Below are positions 8,441 through 16,645 of a DNA stretch of 64,000 nucleotides, in pieces. The stretch covers positions 10,469 through 74,468 of the forward strand of contig CAZHHX010000016.1 of NCBI GenBank assembly GCA_964532465.1, given 5' to 3'. Each line of letters starts with the position of its first letter. Within the stretch, counting starts at the first letter, position 1. Made by a program: the position numbers and the translations under genes. The notes below the pieces were generated by a model, which saw only the letters and a list, made by a program, of their open reading frames with translations, made no database searches and was not told the DNA's origin. This stretch comes from JAPLKB01 sp964532465 (lineage in GTDB: Bacteria > Desulfobacterota > Syntrophorhabdia > Syntrophorhabdales > Syntrophorhabdaceae).

Positions 8441-9916
8441 ATGATTCAGAAAAGTGTTGAGGGAATACATACAAACATTAATCCTGACTGTGAATCGACA
8501 GAGATCGAATATCTCTATGTTGAACTGAGTAAAGCCTACGATGAACTGAAAAAAAGTGAAGAGCGATATCGGCTCATATTTGATAACCTGCCCCTGGGTT
8601 ATATGTCTATGGATGAGAACGCCCGTATAATTGATGTAAACCGGACATTCTCTGATTTTTTCGGCTATGATCGCAATGAGATTATTGGCAGGTTTTTTTC
8701 TGATTTCCTTGCCGAGGGGGTGGAATATCACCACAAGGTGTCATTTCCTGAATATAAGCGCACCGGCATCGCAAAAAACATTGTCCGGAAAGTGGTAAAG
8801 AAGAATGGCAGCATTGCTGTCGTAACCATGAACGGTAGGGTCAGGTACGACAATAACGGTAAATTTATTCAGACGCACTGTATGATAATGGACATCACCG
8901 AGCATCGAAAGGCAGAGGAAGCCCTTAAGAAGTCTGAAAGGGAAAAGGCGCTCATTATGGGCGCAATGTCGGAGAGGGTACTCTATCATGATGCAAACCG
9001 GCGAATTATCTGGGCCAATCGAGCCGCAGAAGAAAATCTAAGCATGTCGTCGGAACAATTATCCGGCAGAACCTGTTTTGAGATTTTGAAAAATAGATCA
9101 ATGCCATGTGATGACTGTCCGGCAATGCGTGTTTTCGACACACTCAAACCTCAAAAGGGCGAGATTCATATAAACGGGAAGGTGCTGGAGATGGCCGCCC
9201 ATCCGGTCATAGATGATGAGAATCAATTTATCGGAGTTGTACAGATTTCCTCTGATATAACGGAGCGCAAGTTCCTTGAAAAGCGAATTCTGGAATTAAG
9301 CAGCAAGGAACGCAACGATATCGGCCATGATCTGCACGACGGTCCCGGTCAGTATCTCACGGGAATTTCCATGCTGGCAACAGCGCTCCATCAACGATTG
9401 CCCCTGGAAATGGTTGATGCGAGAACGATGGTGAACCAGATTATTGATTCTGCTGATAGCGCAAAAATAATAATGCGCTCAATTATCCAGGGATTGTGCA
9501 TTGTGGTTGATGATCCACAGGGATTGGCATCGGCCCTTTCAGTCCTTGCCGACAACATTACCGCCCTTCACAACATTCATTGTTCTCTGGTTTCTGAAGG
9601 ACCAGGACTTATTGACGACCATACGGTTTCAACCCAACTTTTTTTCATTGCCCATGAAGCGGTAAACAATGCAGTCAAGCATGGCTTCTGCTCCAATATC
9701 CGTATTTTCCTCAATACGGGAAAACAAGCTGTCCATCTCTCAATAAAAGACGACGGACAAGGGTTTTCTCTTTCTTCAACAACCGGTCAAGGGATGGGTC
9801 TGAGGATCATGCAATACAGAGCCTCCATGATAGATGCTACCCTTGAGATAAAATCAACTGCTTCCGGTACCTCGGTTACCTGTATAGTTCCCTGTTCCGG
9901 TGCACAAAAGGATTGA
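8441..9916 (+). CDS. PAS-domain sensor histidine kinase, NarL/HisKA_3 type
   Basis: 491-aa cytoplasmic sensor kinase with no membrane segments. Order: an N-terminal coiled segment (25-40), a PAS domain (about 45-160, ending in MIMDITEH), a second PAS domain (about 170-280, containing a CDDCPAMR segment with two close cysteines and ending in SSDITERK), a HisKA_3 dimerization/phosphoacceptor region with ERNDIGHDLHDGPGQ (phospho-His H299), and an HATPase_c domain with AHEAVNNAVKHG and DDGQGFS plus GQGMGLRIM. The following gene, 7 nt downstream, is its likely cognate NarL-type regulator. The CxxC-containing PAS could bind a cofactor or respond to redox, but this is inference. Confidence 0.9.
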   Translation: MIQKSVEGIHTNINPDCESTEIEYLYVELSKAYDELKKSEERYRLIFDNLPLGYMSMDENARIIDVNRTFSDFFGYDRNEIIGRFFSDFLAEGVEYHHKVSFPEYKRTGIAKNIVRKVVKKNGSIAVVTMNGRVRYDNNGKFIQTHCMIMDITEHRKAEEALKKSEREKALIMGAMSERVLYHDANRRIIWANRAAEENLSMSSEQLSGRTCFEILKNRSMPCDDCPAMRVFDTLKPQKGEIHINGKVLEMAAHPVIDDENQFIGVVQISSDITERKFLEKRILELSSKERNDIGHDLHDGPGQYLTGISMLATALHQRLPLEMVDARTMVNQIIDSADSAKIIMRSIIQGLCIVVDDPQGLASALSVLADNITALHNIHCSLVSEGPGLIDDHTVSTQLFFIAHEAVNNAVKHGFCSNIRIFLNTGKQAVHLSIKDDGQGFSLSSTTGQGMGLRIMQYRASMIDATLEIKSTASGTSVTCIVPCSGAQKD

Positions 9917-9923
9917 TTAAAGA

Positions 9924-10622
9924 ATGGTAAAGCAGAAGAAGCACGGGATATTTATTGTAGATGACCATGCAATTGTGCGCCAGGGAATAAAATCACTGAT
10001 CAACCAGAATGCGGATATGTTTGTATGTGACGAATCGGAAGACGGACCTTCAGCGCTGAGAAAACTCCTGGATATTAAGCCTGATATGGCTATTGTTGAT
10101 ATTTCCCTTACATCCATGAGCGGGATAGATGTTATCAAGTCGATGAAAATCCAATGTCCCTCCATGCCGATTCTTGTGTTTTCCATGCATGATGAAACCA
10201 TATTTGCAAAAAGGGCTCTTCGTGCCGGCGCCTCCGGATATACAATGAAGAGTGAACCGTCGGGCATACTTATTGACGCTGTCCGCAAGATTCTGAAGGG
10301 CAAGGTCTACCTGAGTGAAAAGATGACGGAACAGTTGCTCCATCAGGCAATCAAAGGAAAAAATCAATCCGACGATGATATCGTTGATTCCTTGTCGGAT
10401 CGGGAATTTGATGTCTTCCAATTAATCGGCAAGGGACATAGCAGCAGCAATATCGCCCGGAGACTCAACCTCAGTGTAAAGACTATTGATGCAGTCCGTG
10501 AAAGTATCAAACACAAACTGTGCTTAAAAAGCGCGTCGGAGTTGGTTCCATATGCCATAGAATATGTGCATGCCAGGAATATTGGGCTCCCAACAATGCC
10601 GCATAAACCTGATGCGACCTGA
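9924..10622 (+). CDS. NarL/FixJ-type two-component response regulator
   Basis: 232-aa response regulator. The receiver domain (1-125) has the acidic pair in IVDDH (D13-D14), phosphoacceptor D59 in AIVDISLTSMSG, and a KSEP switch Lys near residue 109. The C-terminal LuxR/GerE helix-turn-helix (about 155-220) reads LSDREFDVFQLIGKGHSSS followed by IARRLNLSVKTIDAVRESIK. The ATG at 9924 follows the kinase stop by 7 nt, so the two genes are translated together. Targets are unknown; a palindrome AGGTAAAATTACCT lies just downstream at 10664-10677. Confidence 0.93.
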   Translation: MVKQKKHGIFIVDDHAIVRQGIKSLINQNADMFVCDESEDGPSALRKLLDIKPDMAIVDISLTSMSGIDVIKSMKIQCPSMPILVFSMHDETIFAKRALRAGASGYTMKSEPSGILIDAVRKILKGKVYLSEKMTEQLLHQAIKGKNQSDDDIVDSLSDREFDVFQLIGKGHSSSNIARRLNLSVKTIDAVRESIKHKLCLKSASELVPYAIEYVHARNIGLPTMPHKPDAT

Positions 10623-10663
10623 TCGTTTGATGTATAAGATCTAATGCCTTTATCCGGACAGTA

Positions 10664-10677
10664 AGGTAAAATTACCT
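10664..10677. promoter_or_regulatory. Palindrome AGGTAAAATTACCT, possible operator
   Basis: A perfect 6-bp inverted repeat with a 2-bp centre, in the 263-nt space between the response regulator and the SDR gene. A LuxR-type regulator could bind such a site, but nothing else supports this. Confidence 0.3.
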
Positions 10678-10885
10678 ATACGTTTCTTCCATAAAAACTT
10701 ATGGCATTAATATAAAAACCTCCCCCATATTCAACTTTTTTCAGTCAAAAAAACAGTAATTCACCTGATTGAAAGACTATTTCGTCTCAGTTAGTATTAT
10801 CAGAAATCAATATATAATCACAATGAGGCAGCCAAAGAAACCGGACATTGCAAAATATAGATAATATTTACGTTGGAGAAAAGAT

Positions 10886-11680
10886 ATGGAGAAGAAAGAA
10901 TTGAGTCAAAAAGTAGCAATAGTAACCGGCGGCGGCAAGGGGCTGGGCAAAGCCATAGCCCTTGAACTGGCCCACAGAGGGGCGGCTGTTGTTGTGGCCG
11001 ATGCAGATAACTCGGCAGGCAGTGAAGTTTGTAAGGCAATTGAAGCATCGGCCGGAAAAAACCTCTTTGTGCCCTGCGATCTCCGCAAAGAGAGTAATGT
11101 GGAAGATATGATGAAAAAAGTAGTTACTGTTTTCTCAAAAATAGATATTCTGGTGAATAATGCAGGCATTGGAAGGGTAGCACTTTTGTGGGAAACGCCG
11201 ACGGAGGTCTGGGACGATATTATGAACGTCAACCTCCGAGGTTCTTACCTTTGCATCAAGCACACAGTGCCCAGGATGATGGAACAGAAATCGGGCTGCA
11301 TTATTAATATATCATCCGGTCTCGGGAGACAGGCACAACCTCTGATGGGTGCCTATGCGATTTCAAAGGCCGGACAGATTGCCATGACTGTTGCCCTTGC
11401 AAAAGAAACTGCGGCCTTCGGAATCAGGGTAAATGCAGTATGCCCCGGCCCTGTGGAAACTCCATGGTGGGATGAAAACAGGAAATCACTGTCAGATATC
11501 CTCGATGTCCGGGAGGATGAAGTGATTAATTGGTTCACCCAAAACAGACAGGCCATCAAAAAATCCCTGAAACCTGATGATATTGCAGGGGCAGTCTGCT
11601 GGCTTGCTTCAGAGGAGGCCGCTATGATGACCGGCCAGGCCATAAGCATTGACGGTGGTCATGAATTTCCTACGTACTAA
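10886..11680 (+). CDS. SDR-family NAD(P)-dependent oxidoreductase
   Basis: 264-aa classical short-chain dehydrogenase. The TGGGKGLG cofactor loop is at 14-21, NNAG at 91-94, the catalytic triad at S144 (INISSG), Y157 and K161 (YAISK), and the PGPVETPWW segment follows; it ends ISIDGGHEF. An acidic residue (VADAD, 37-41) after the second beta strand favours NAD(H). The ATG at 10886 has GGAGAAA upstream. It precedes a vanillyl-alcohol-oxidase-like flavoprotein by 51 nt. A plausible joint role is oxidation of a phenolic side-chain alcohol made by that flavoprotein. It could instead be a FabG-like reductase or a cyclohexanol-type dehydrogenase; sequence alone does not decide. Confidence 0.85.
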   Translation: MEKKELSQKVAIVTGGGKGLGKAIALELAHRGAAVVVADADNSAGSEVCKAIEASAGKNLFVPCDLRKESNVEDMMKKVVTVFSKIDILVNNAGIGRVALLWETPTEVWDDIMNVNLRGSYLCIKHTVPRMMEQKSGCIINISSGLGRQAQPLMGAYAISKAGQIAMTVALAKETAAFGIRVNAVCPGPVETPWWDENRKSLSDILDVREDEVINWFTQNRQAIKKSLKPDDIAGAVCWLASEEAAMMTGQAISIDGGHEFPTY

Positions 11681-11731
11681 TAAGATAAAGCGGCTCTTGT
11701 AGCCAGGAAAATAAAGACAGGAGATTTTATT

Positions 11732-13264
11732 ATGAGAATATCAATGGAAAAAGCTCTTAGAAAAATGGAAGGTGTGGTTGGTTTTCAAAATGTTATAACA
11801 GACCCTGAGTTATTGGAAGTTTATTCAGTCAATATGTTAAGCGTAGAAAATATTATGCCTGCTGCAGTTGTAAGACCGGGTTCTGTGGAGGAAATTCAGG
11901 CTATTCTGAAAATTGCCAATGAATATAAAACTCCTCTGTGGACTTTGAGCGGCGGCCAGAGCCATGGGTATGGTTTAGTTTGTGCTGCAAAGCCGGGGAC
12001 GATCATTCTTGAACTGAAGAGAATGAACAAAATACTTGAGGTTAATGTAGATCTTGCCTATGCACTGGTTGAGCCTGGTGTTACTTTCCTGCAGCTCTAT
12101 CAATATCTGAAGGATAATAATATCCCTCTCTGGATAGACGCTCCCAGCGGGAGTCCTCATTCCTCCTGTCTTGGAAACATCACAGAAAGGGGAGCAGGCT
12201 ACACACCTATGGGAGAGAGGTTTCTCTTCAGTTGCGGTATGGAAGTTGTTCTGGCTGATGGACAAATACTTCGAACAGGTTCAGGCACTCTTCAGGACAC
12301 AAAGACATGGCAGATTTTCAAGTGGGGATACGGACCATATCTGGATGGACTTTTTACGCAATCTAATTTTGGAATTGTCACAAAGGCCGGTTTTTGGCTC
12401 ATGCCCCAACCCCCGGCCTATGAGCCCTTAGCTGTAGTAATGGATGAGCCTGATGCTGTGTACAGAGCAGTCGAGGTATTGAGACCGCTCAAGATCAACA
12501 TGATAATCCCTAACGGCGCCTGTGTTACGCACATCCGAAAGGCTCTGGGACTGACTGCATGTTGGGGTGAGAGTAAAAATATCCTGCCCAGAGTTGGAAA
12601 GCGATTCGATTACTCGCCGGAAGTGCATACAGATTTGAAAGAGCAATACAATCTCGGTGAGTGGAGCTTCGCAGGGGCGCTCTATGGATTGCCGGAGACA
12701 ATACAGATGTACCGAAAAATTGTGGAACATGCTTTCGCTGCCGCTTTACCGAAGAGTCGTTTCCTGGACGCCTCCGAACAGGCGGCAAGTCCATTCTGGA
12801 GAGCCAGAGAGAAGGCGATGCGCGGCGAGCCCCTTACAGAATTTGACATGTCGGACTGGGTGGGCAAGACAGGGGCCCTCTGGATAACTCCTGTAGCGCC
12901 GGTTACGAACGACCATGTGAAACAGCAGATTAAAATCGCTGAGGAAACCTATGCGAAATACGGATTTTATTACTCTGCGGAGCTGATAATCGGAACCGGT
13001 CGCGACCTCCATCATATCATCTGGCTTATGTTTGACCGGAACGACATTGAGGAACGCAAACGAGCTGACCTGTGCGTCAGGGAAATGTATGACCGATATT
13101 GCAAGGTAGGATATATGCCTTATCGCACAAGTGTTTCAATGGGAGATTATCTGATGAAAAAATTGGGGCCTTTCCGTGATGTCTGTCACAACCTCAAGCG
13201 CCTCTTCGATCCCAATAACATCCTCTCACCCGGAAAATCAGGAATAGATCTGAGTCAGGGTTAA
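11732..13264 (+). CDS. Vanillyl-alcohol oxidase / p-cresol methylhydroxylase-type FAD flavoprotein
   Basis: 510-aa FAD-linked oxidoreductase of the VAO/PCMH family. The PP-loop FAD domain (about 45-225) carries TLSGGQSHGYG (71-81), VEPGVTFLQLYQYL, LGNITERGAGYTPMG and GPYLDGLFTQSNFGIVTK, all close to the VAO/PchF pattern. The cap domain has DLHHIIWLMFDR (425-436), in the region where VAO carries its FAD-linking His, and PYR (463-465), matching the Tyr-Arg pair that binds the substrate phenolate. It ends NNILSPGKSG as in the family. Likely substrates are 4-alkylphenols or 4-hydroxybenzyl-type alcohols. No cytochrome c partner of the PCMH kind is nearby, so the electron acceptor is unknown. A clear ribosome site (AGGAG) precedes the ATG. 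Confidence 0.82.
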   Translation: MRISMEKALRKMEGVVGFQNVITDPELLEVYSVNMLSVENIMPAAVVRPGSVEEIQAILKIANEYKTPLWTLSGGQSHGYGLVCAAKPGTIILELKRMNKILEVNVDLAYALVEPGVTFLQLYQYLKDNNIPLWIDAPSGSPHSSCLGNITERGAGYTPMGERFLFSCGMEVVLADGQILRTGSGTLQDTKTWQIFKWGYGPYLDGLFTQSNFGIVTKAGFWLMPQPPAYEPLAVVMDEPDAVYRAVEVLRPLKINMIIPNGACVTHIRKALGLTACWGESKNILPRVGKRFDYSPEVHTDLKEQYNLGEWSFAGALYGLPETIQMYRKIVEHAFAAALPKSRFLDASEQAASPFWRAREKAMRGEPLTEFDMSDWVGKTGALWITPVAPVTNDHVKQQIKIAEETYAKYGFYYSAELIIGTGRDLHHIIWLMFDRNDIEERKRADLCVREMYDRYCKVGYMPYRTSVSMGDYLMKKLGPFRDVCHNLKRLFDPNNILSPGKSGIDLSQG

Positions 13265-13283
13265 AGATTCTCTAATTATGACT

Positions 13284-13317
13284 GAGGCCAGGATAATCCT
13301 GGGATGATTCTGGCCTC
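13284..13317 (+). terminator. Stem-loop after the VAO-like gene
   Basis: Arms GAGGCCAG (13284-13291) and CTGGCCTC (13310-13317), 20 nt after the stop codon, with further internal pairing. The following sequence is pyrimidine-rich but lacks a pure T tract, so termination is likely rather than certain. Confidence 0.55.
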
Positions 13318-13418
13318 CTCCTCTTCAATAAACCCCTGCACTTCATGGTATAGTTGAACATAGCTTTCACATTTTCCGGTCTATCTCTTGAGAAAAACTA
13401 ATGTGGATTGCCGGGTTC

Positions 13419-13453
13419 TTTATATTTGCTCTCAATGTGAGAGCAAATATAAA
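13419..13453. repeat. Perfect 16-bp inverted repeat in a gene-free region
   Basis: Arms TTTATATTTGCTCTCA and its exact complement surround a 3-nt loop (ATG). It lies in the 424-nt space between convergent genes (13265-13688), otherwise without a recognisable gene. The pattern of a TTGC...GCAA hairpin with a TCA/TGA top resembles hairpins inside the 200-bp repeats at 29764 and 31418. Confidence 0.6.
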
Positions 13454-13688
13454 AATCCTTGGAAAGCATTGTGCTGTCTTATTCTCCGTCATTTTATTTT
13501 TAAAACACTGTGATGAAATTCAAGTACTGAGCCAATGAGAAAACTTCCCTGTTTTCCATAGGCGCCTGTCTGGATTTTATGATGAAATCATGAATTTAAA
13601 TATACATTCAGCAACAAGCTCTTCTGAGTAACTTACCTCTTTTTTTAAAGTTACTCAGGAACAAATCGCCCCAAAGGGCCGTGTAGTG

Positions 13689-16304
13689 CTATTCAACGAA
13701 ACAGACCAGTTTCTGCGACAGCATATCCGACATAATATACAAACTGATATTTCCCGTAACATCATATACTCTTACAACTTCATGGTATTTATTACTCTCA
13801 GGGATAAGCGCCTCTGTGACATCGCTGAAAGAAATGAATATTTCCTTGTTGAAAATAACACCGGGGTTATCAGGGAATATACCGATATAAAAAATGTCTG
13901 TTTCAATAAGGTCCTGAAAAAAATGACTCCCATAGGAAAGCTCAGGCATGAGATTGCCGTCAGAGTATGCGATCTCGCCCATAAAGGTAATATTATTGAT
14001 TTCCGAAAAACGTACAGGCACGCCGAGTGACGGTGTTGTAGTGCCCCATCTGCCGGGGCCGAGAAGCAGCGTCGGCATTTCATCTCTATTTTTGATCGTT
14101 TTATTGAATTTCCCGGTAAGACGGGCTATGTCATATTTTTCAGACAGCGTGAGCCTGTTATATCCTGCAGGGTCAACATAGATAATTCTTTTAATCTGTT
14201 TTAAAATGCTGCCGCCCATAAACTGCCCCTCTGTCCGCATGAGAACTTTGTTCTCCGGCAGATCCGCTGGAATCTTTATCTTTTGCATCTGCCCTTTTGC
14301 CTGAACGGGCCTGCACTGTAAGAGATTGATCCTGTAGTCATTATATTGGGTAAAATTTACGGTAAATTCTATCTCCACAGGATAATTGTAAATACTTTCC
14401 AGCTTTTTGAGCATCCTGTGCATAACACCTGGAAAGGATGTACGGGAAAGGAAATTATCAAAGGTAAGTATCCATGCCTCCCGGTCTTTTATACCAAGTT
14501 CGCTCATACGTCTGGTTGTTTCATGATCTCTCGTACCGACAAGATCAAGCTTGATATTCAGTCCCTCATTTATTTTGTCCATGAAAGAAACCGTTTCCAG
14601 AGTATTGCTGCCGGTATCAAGGACATCCATATCATGCTGGGAAAATCTCCCGGTGTCATCCATGCCTGCATGGGGGCGGAATAGAGGACTGTCAAGGGCG
14701 ACGATGCGGGGATAATCGTTTTCAACACGATTGACGGCCCGTGTTCCGAGACCGAGGACAAGCCGGAGCATTCCTGCCTTGGGATCCATGCCTTCTTTCC
14801 AGGCAAAAGCATTGTAGGAAACACCTACACCGGCAAGATCCGGGAAAAAGTACTGTTTCCGGTGTGAACCGGAAACTCTTTGAACGAGCAGAGCCATCTG
14901 CTCATCGTGTTTGTCAAGTCCCCGCTGCAAACGGTAAGTCAGCGCGTCTTCATTCATGGTGCTGGCAAATACTTCTCTCACAGATTCGACAAAGGCAGTG
15001 TAACGTTTTTCAGGAGAGCCCTGATTGACGGAGAAAACACTCTCATATTTACCGGCAAAGGCATTTCCGAAAGCGTCCTCCAGAAGACTGCTGGAACGGA
15101 TAATGATGGGAGACTGGCCGAAATATTCGATAACCTGCTGAAACTGCTCTTTAATCTCATCAGGAAAAATACCCTTCAACATCTTTTCGCGGAGCTTGTC
15201 GCCTGCGTCGAAATATCCTTCTGCAGTCTTCTGCTCCATCCGCAATTTCCATAATCCGTTCTGGACGATGTAGGTATAATAAATATCCGAACCAATAAAA
15301 AAAGAATCATGCTGTTCAAGGTAGTCTTTCCAACTTATCGATTCTTCTTTATCAAGGATTTTTCTTGCAATGAGCATTCCCACGGTTTTACCGCCTATAA
15401 ACCCGGTCCCAATCATGCGTGATTTTATGTTAAGGAGGTCTTCCAGGGAAAAAACATCCTTGGCAAGGGAAAGGATTCTCTCTTCCCGGCCAATCATAAT
15501 CCGGCAGAGTTCATCAACCATGTCCTGTCTTTCCACGGGATTATCCGGTTTATGAAGAATGCCCTCGGCCCTCAAGAAGAGCCTGTCCCAGTAGTCTAAT
15601 TGACGGCGCGCACTGCTCAGCTTCCGTCTTGAGATATCTGAAAACATTTTTGCAGCATCGAAGCTGTCGATAACAGCCGAAAAACTTTCTTCTTCTTCGA
15701 TATGGGGGAGAAACATTGTCGGGGAATACCGGTTCCATACCTTCAAAGGGTGTATGCAATAATTCCCCTCATGATGATAGGCATCAAGCAATACCTGCGT
15801 GGTTTCACGGATACGGGCAACTGTCTTGAATGAATGACTGTACCGGAGGATAGAGAAATATGCAACGGTGTTCAGTTCAAAAAGATAGGGGCAGGTAACA
15901 ACAAAAAAATTCCCGATCATTAGATCGGTTGCCCAGGCAGACAGCAGATTGGAAAGACAGTCAAATACATAAAAAACATCTCTGCCTTCCGCAGTTGCAA
16001 TGTTGTATACCTGAGTTGTAAAAGTTTCAAATCCGCTTTTGGCGTCAAGATAGTATATTTTGATCTTTCCGTTCTCTTTTACAAGCGGCTCATGTTCGGC
16101 AAATCTCATGTAAATGACCTTGTTGCCGTCCTGCAACATCCTGTCAACATATGGAGTTACATAATGTTCATATTCCTTTATATCGTCAATCTGCCAGACG
16201 ACGTTGTCGCCCATTTGCAGCCCGCCTAATACTTCATCGAGACTTTTTAAGCCTGTGCTTGCCCGGACAGATGTATTCATACTTTTGTCATCTCCCATAT
16301 TCAC
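13689..16304 (-). CDS. KaiC-like N-terminus fused to PEP-synthase-type ATP-grasp domain (paralogue A)
   Basis: 871-aa protein, a close paralogue of the protein at 24062-26647. Residues 15-230 resemble RecA/KaiC proteins (STGLKSLDEVLGGLQMGDNV, then IYMRFAEHEP and DVFYVFDCLSNLLSAWATD). The Walker A lysine loop is missing: the sequence goes straight from MGDNVVWQ to IDDIKEYEHY. The middle part (about 300-560) is a pyruvate-phosphate-dikinase/PEP-synthase ATP-binding domain with IIIRSSSLLEDAFGNAFAGK and LLVQRVSGS. No SHAAI-type phosphohistidine domain is visible; the C-terminus carries LLLGPGRWGTTTPSLGVPV instead. Canonical PEP synthesis is therefore doubtful. It is divergent from the sigma-54-promoted operon at 16646 and has no other neighbour on its strand. 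Function unknown. Confidence 0.72.
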   Translation of the reverse strand: MNMGDDKSMNTSVRASTGLKSLDEVLGGLQMGDNVVWQIDDIKEYEHYVTPYVDRMLQDGNKVIYMRFAEHEPLVKENGKIKIYYLDAKSGFETFTTQVYNIATAEGRDVFYVFDCLSNLLSAWATDLMIGNFFVVTCPYLFELNTVAYFSILRYSHSFKTVARIRETTQVLLDAYHHEGNYCIHPLKVWNRYSPTMFLPHIEEEESFSAVIDSFDAAKMFSDISRRKLSSARRQLDYWDRLFLRAEGILHKPDNPVERQDMVDELCRIMIGREERILSLAKDVFSLEDLLNIKSRMIGTGFIGGKTVGMLIARKILDKEESISWKDYLEQHDSFFIGSDIYYTYIVQNGLWKLRMEQKTAEGYFDAGDKLREKMLKGIFPDEIKEQFQQVIEYFGQSPIIIRSSSLLEDAFGNAFAGKYESVFSVNQGSPEKRYTAFVESVREVFASTMNEDALTYRLQRGLDKHDEQMALLVQRVSGSHRKQYFFPDLAGVGVSYNAFAWKEGMDPKAGMLRLVLGLGTRAVNRVENDYPRIVALDSPLFRPHAGMDDTGRFSQHDMDVLDTGSNTLETVSFMDKINEGLNIKLDLVGTRDHETTRRMSELGIKDREAWILTFDNFLSRTSFPGVMHRMLKKLESIYNYPVEIEFTVNFTQYNDYRINLLQCRPVQAKGQMQKIKIPADLPENKVLMRTEGQFMGGSILKQIKRIIYVDPAGYNRLTLSEKYDIARLTGKFNKTIKNRDEMPTLLLGPGRWGTTTPSLGVPVRFSEINNITFMGEIAYSDGNLMPELSYGSHFFQDLIETDIFYIGIFPDNPGVIFNKEIFISFSDVTEALIPESNKYHEVVRVYDVTGNISLYIMSDMLSQKLVCFVE

Positions 16305-16645
16305 CCACTAATACAAATTGTTGTGACATTATAACAATTCACGTTTATTAGTCCAATTAATATTGGTGATATGTTGATTAATCATTTCTATATTGGGCAA
16401 TCCGTTAACACGCTGAATCGAACAATTTTGTATCATCGATGTAGGCAAAAAACAATATTGCAACCTTATTGTAACAATCGCTTCCGTGTTCTTCTATTGG
16501 ATCATAATTTAATTTATAATGTTATCAGCTTTGTTATTAAATATTTAGATCATACTTTATTATAATTTTACTTATTGGCATTAATTTTGCTATTATATAA
16601 TATAGTAATTTGCAATATAATACATAAGGAAGAGATAAATAAAAC
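16305..16645. promoter_or_regulatory. Divergent regulatory region of the glutamate-synthase-like operon
   Basis: AT-rich 341-nt region between the two divergent transcription units. It holds the sigma-54 promoter (16576-16591) and several imperfect dyads that could bind the enhancer protein: AATTGTT...AACAATT (about 16317-16341), GAACAATTTTGTATC (16420-16434, similar to the dyads upstream of the sigma-54 activator gene at 28220-28282), and an ATTGTAACAAT near 16470. Confidence 0.5.
16576..16591 (+). promoter_or_regulatory. Sigma-54 (-24/-12) promoter
   Basis: TGGCATTAATTTTGCT matches the consensus TGGCACG-N4-TTGCW with exact GG-to-GC spacing (GG at 16577-16578, GC at 16589-16590). It lies 55 nt before the first start codon of the operon and ahead of a GGAAGAG ribosome site. 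A NifA-like sigma-54 activator is encoded at the far end of the same block. Confidence 0.75.

Noticed and set aside
13689..16304. Straight annotation as phosphoenolpyruvate synthase (ppsA)
   Set aside because: The ATP-grasp domain fits, but the phosphohistidine and PEP-binding domains are not visible and a KaiC-like domain is added, so the enzyme name would mislead.
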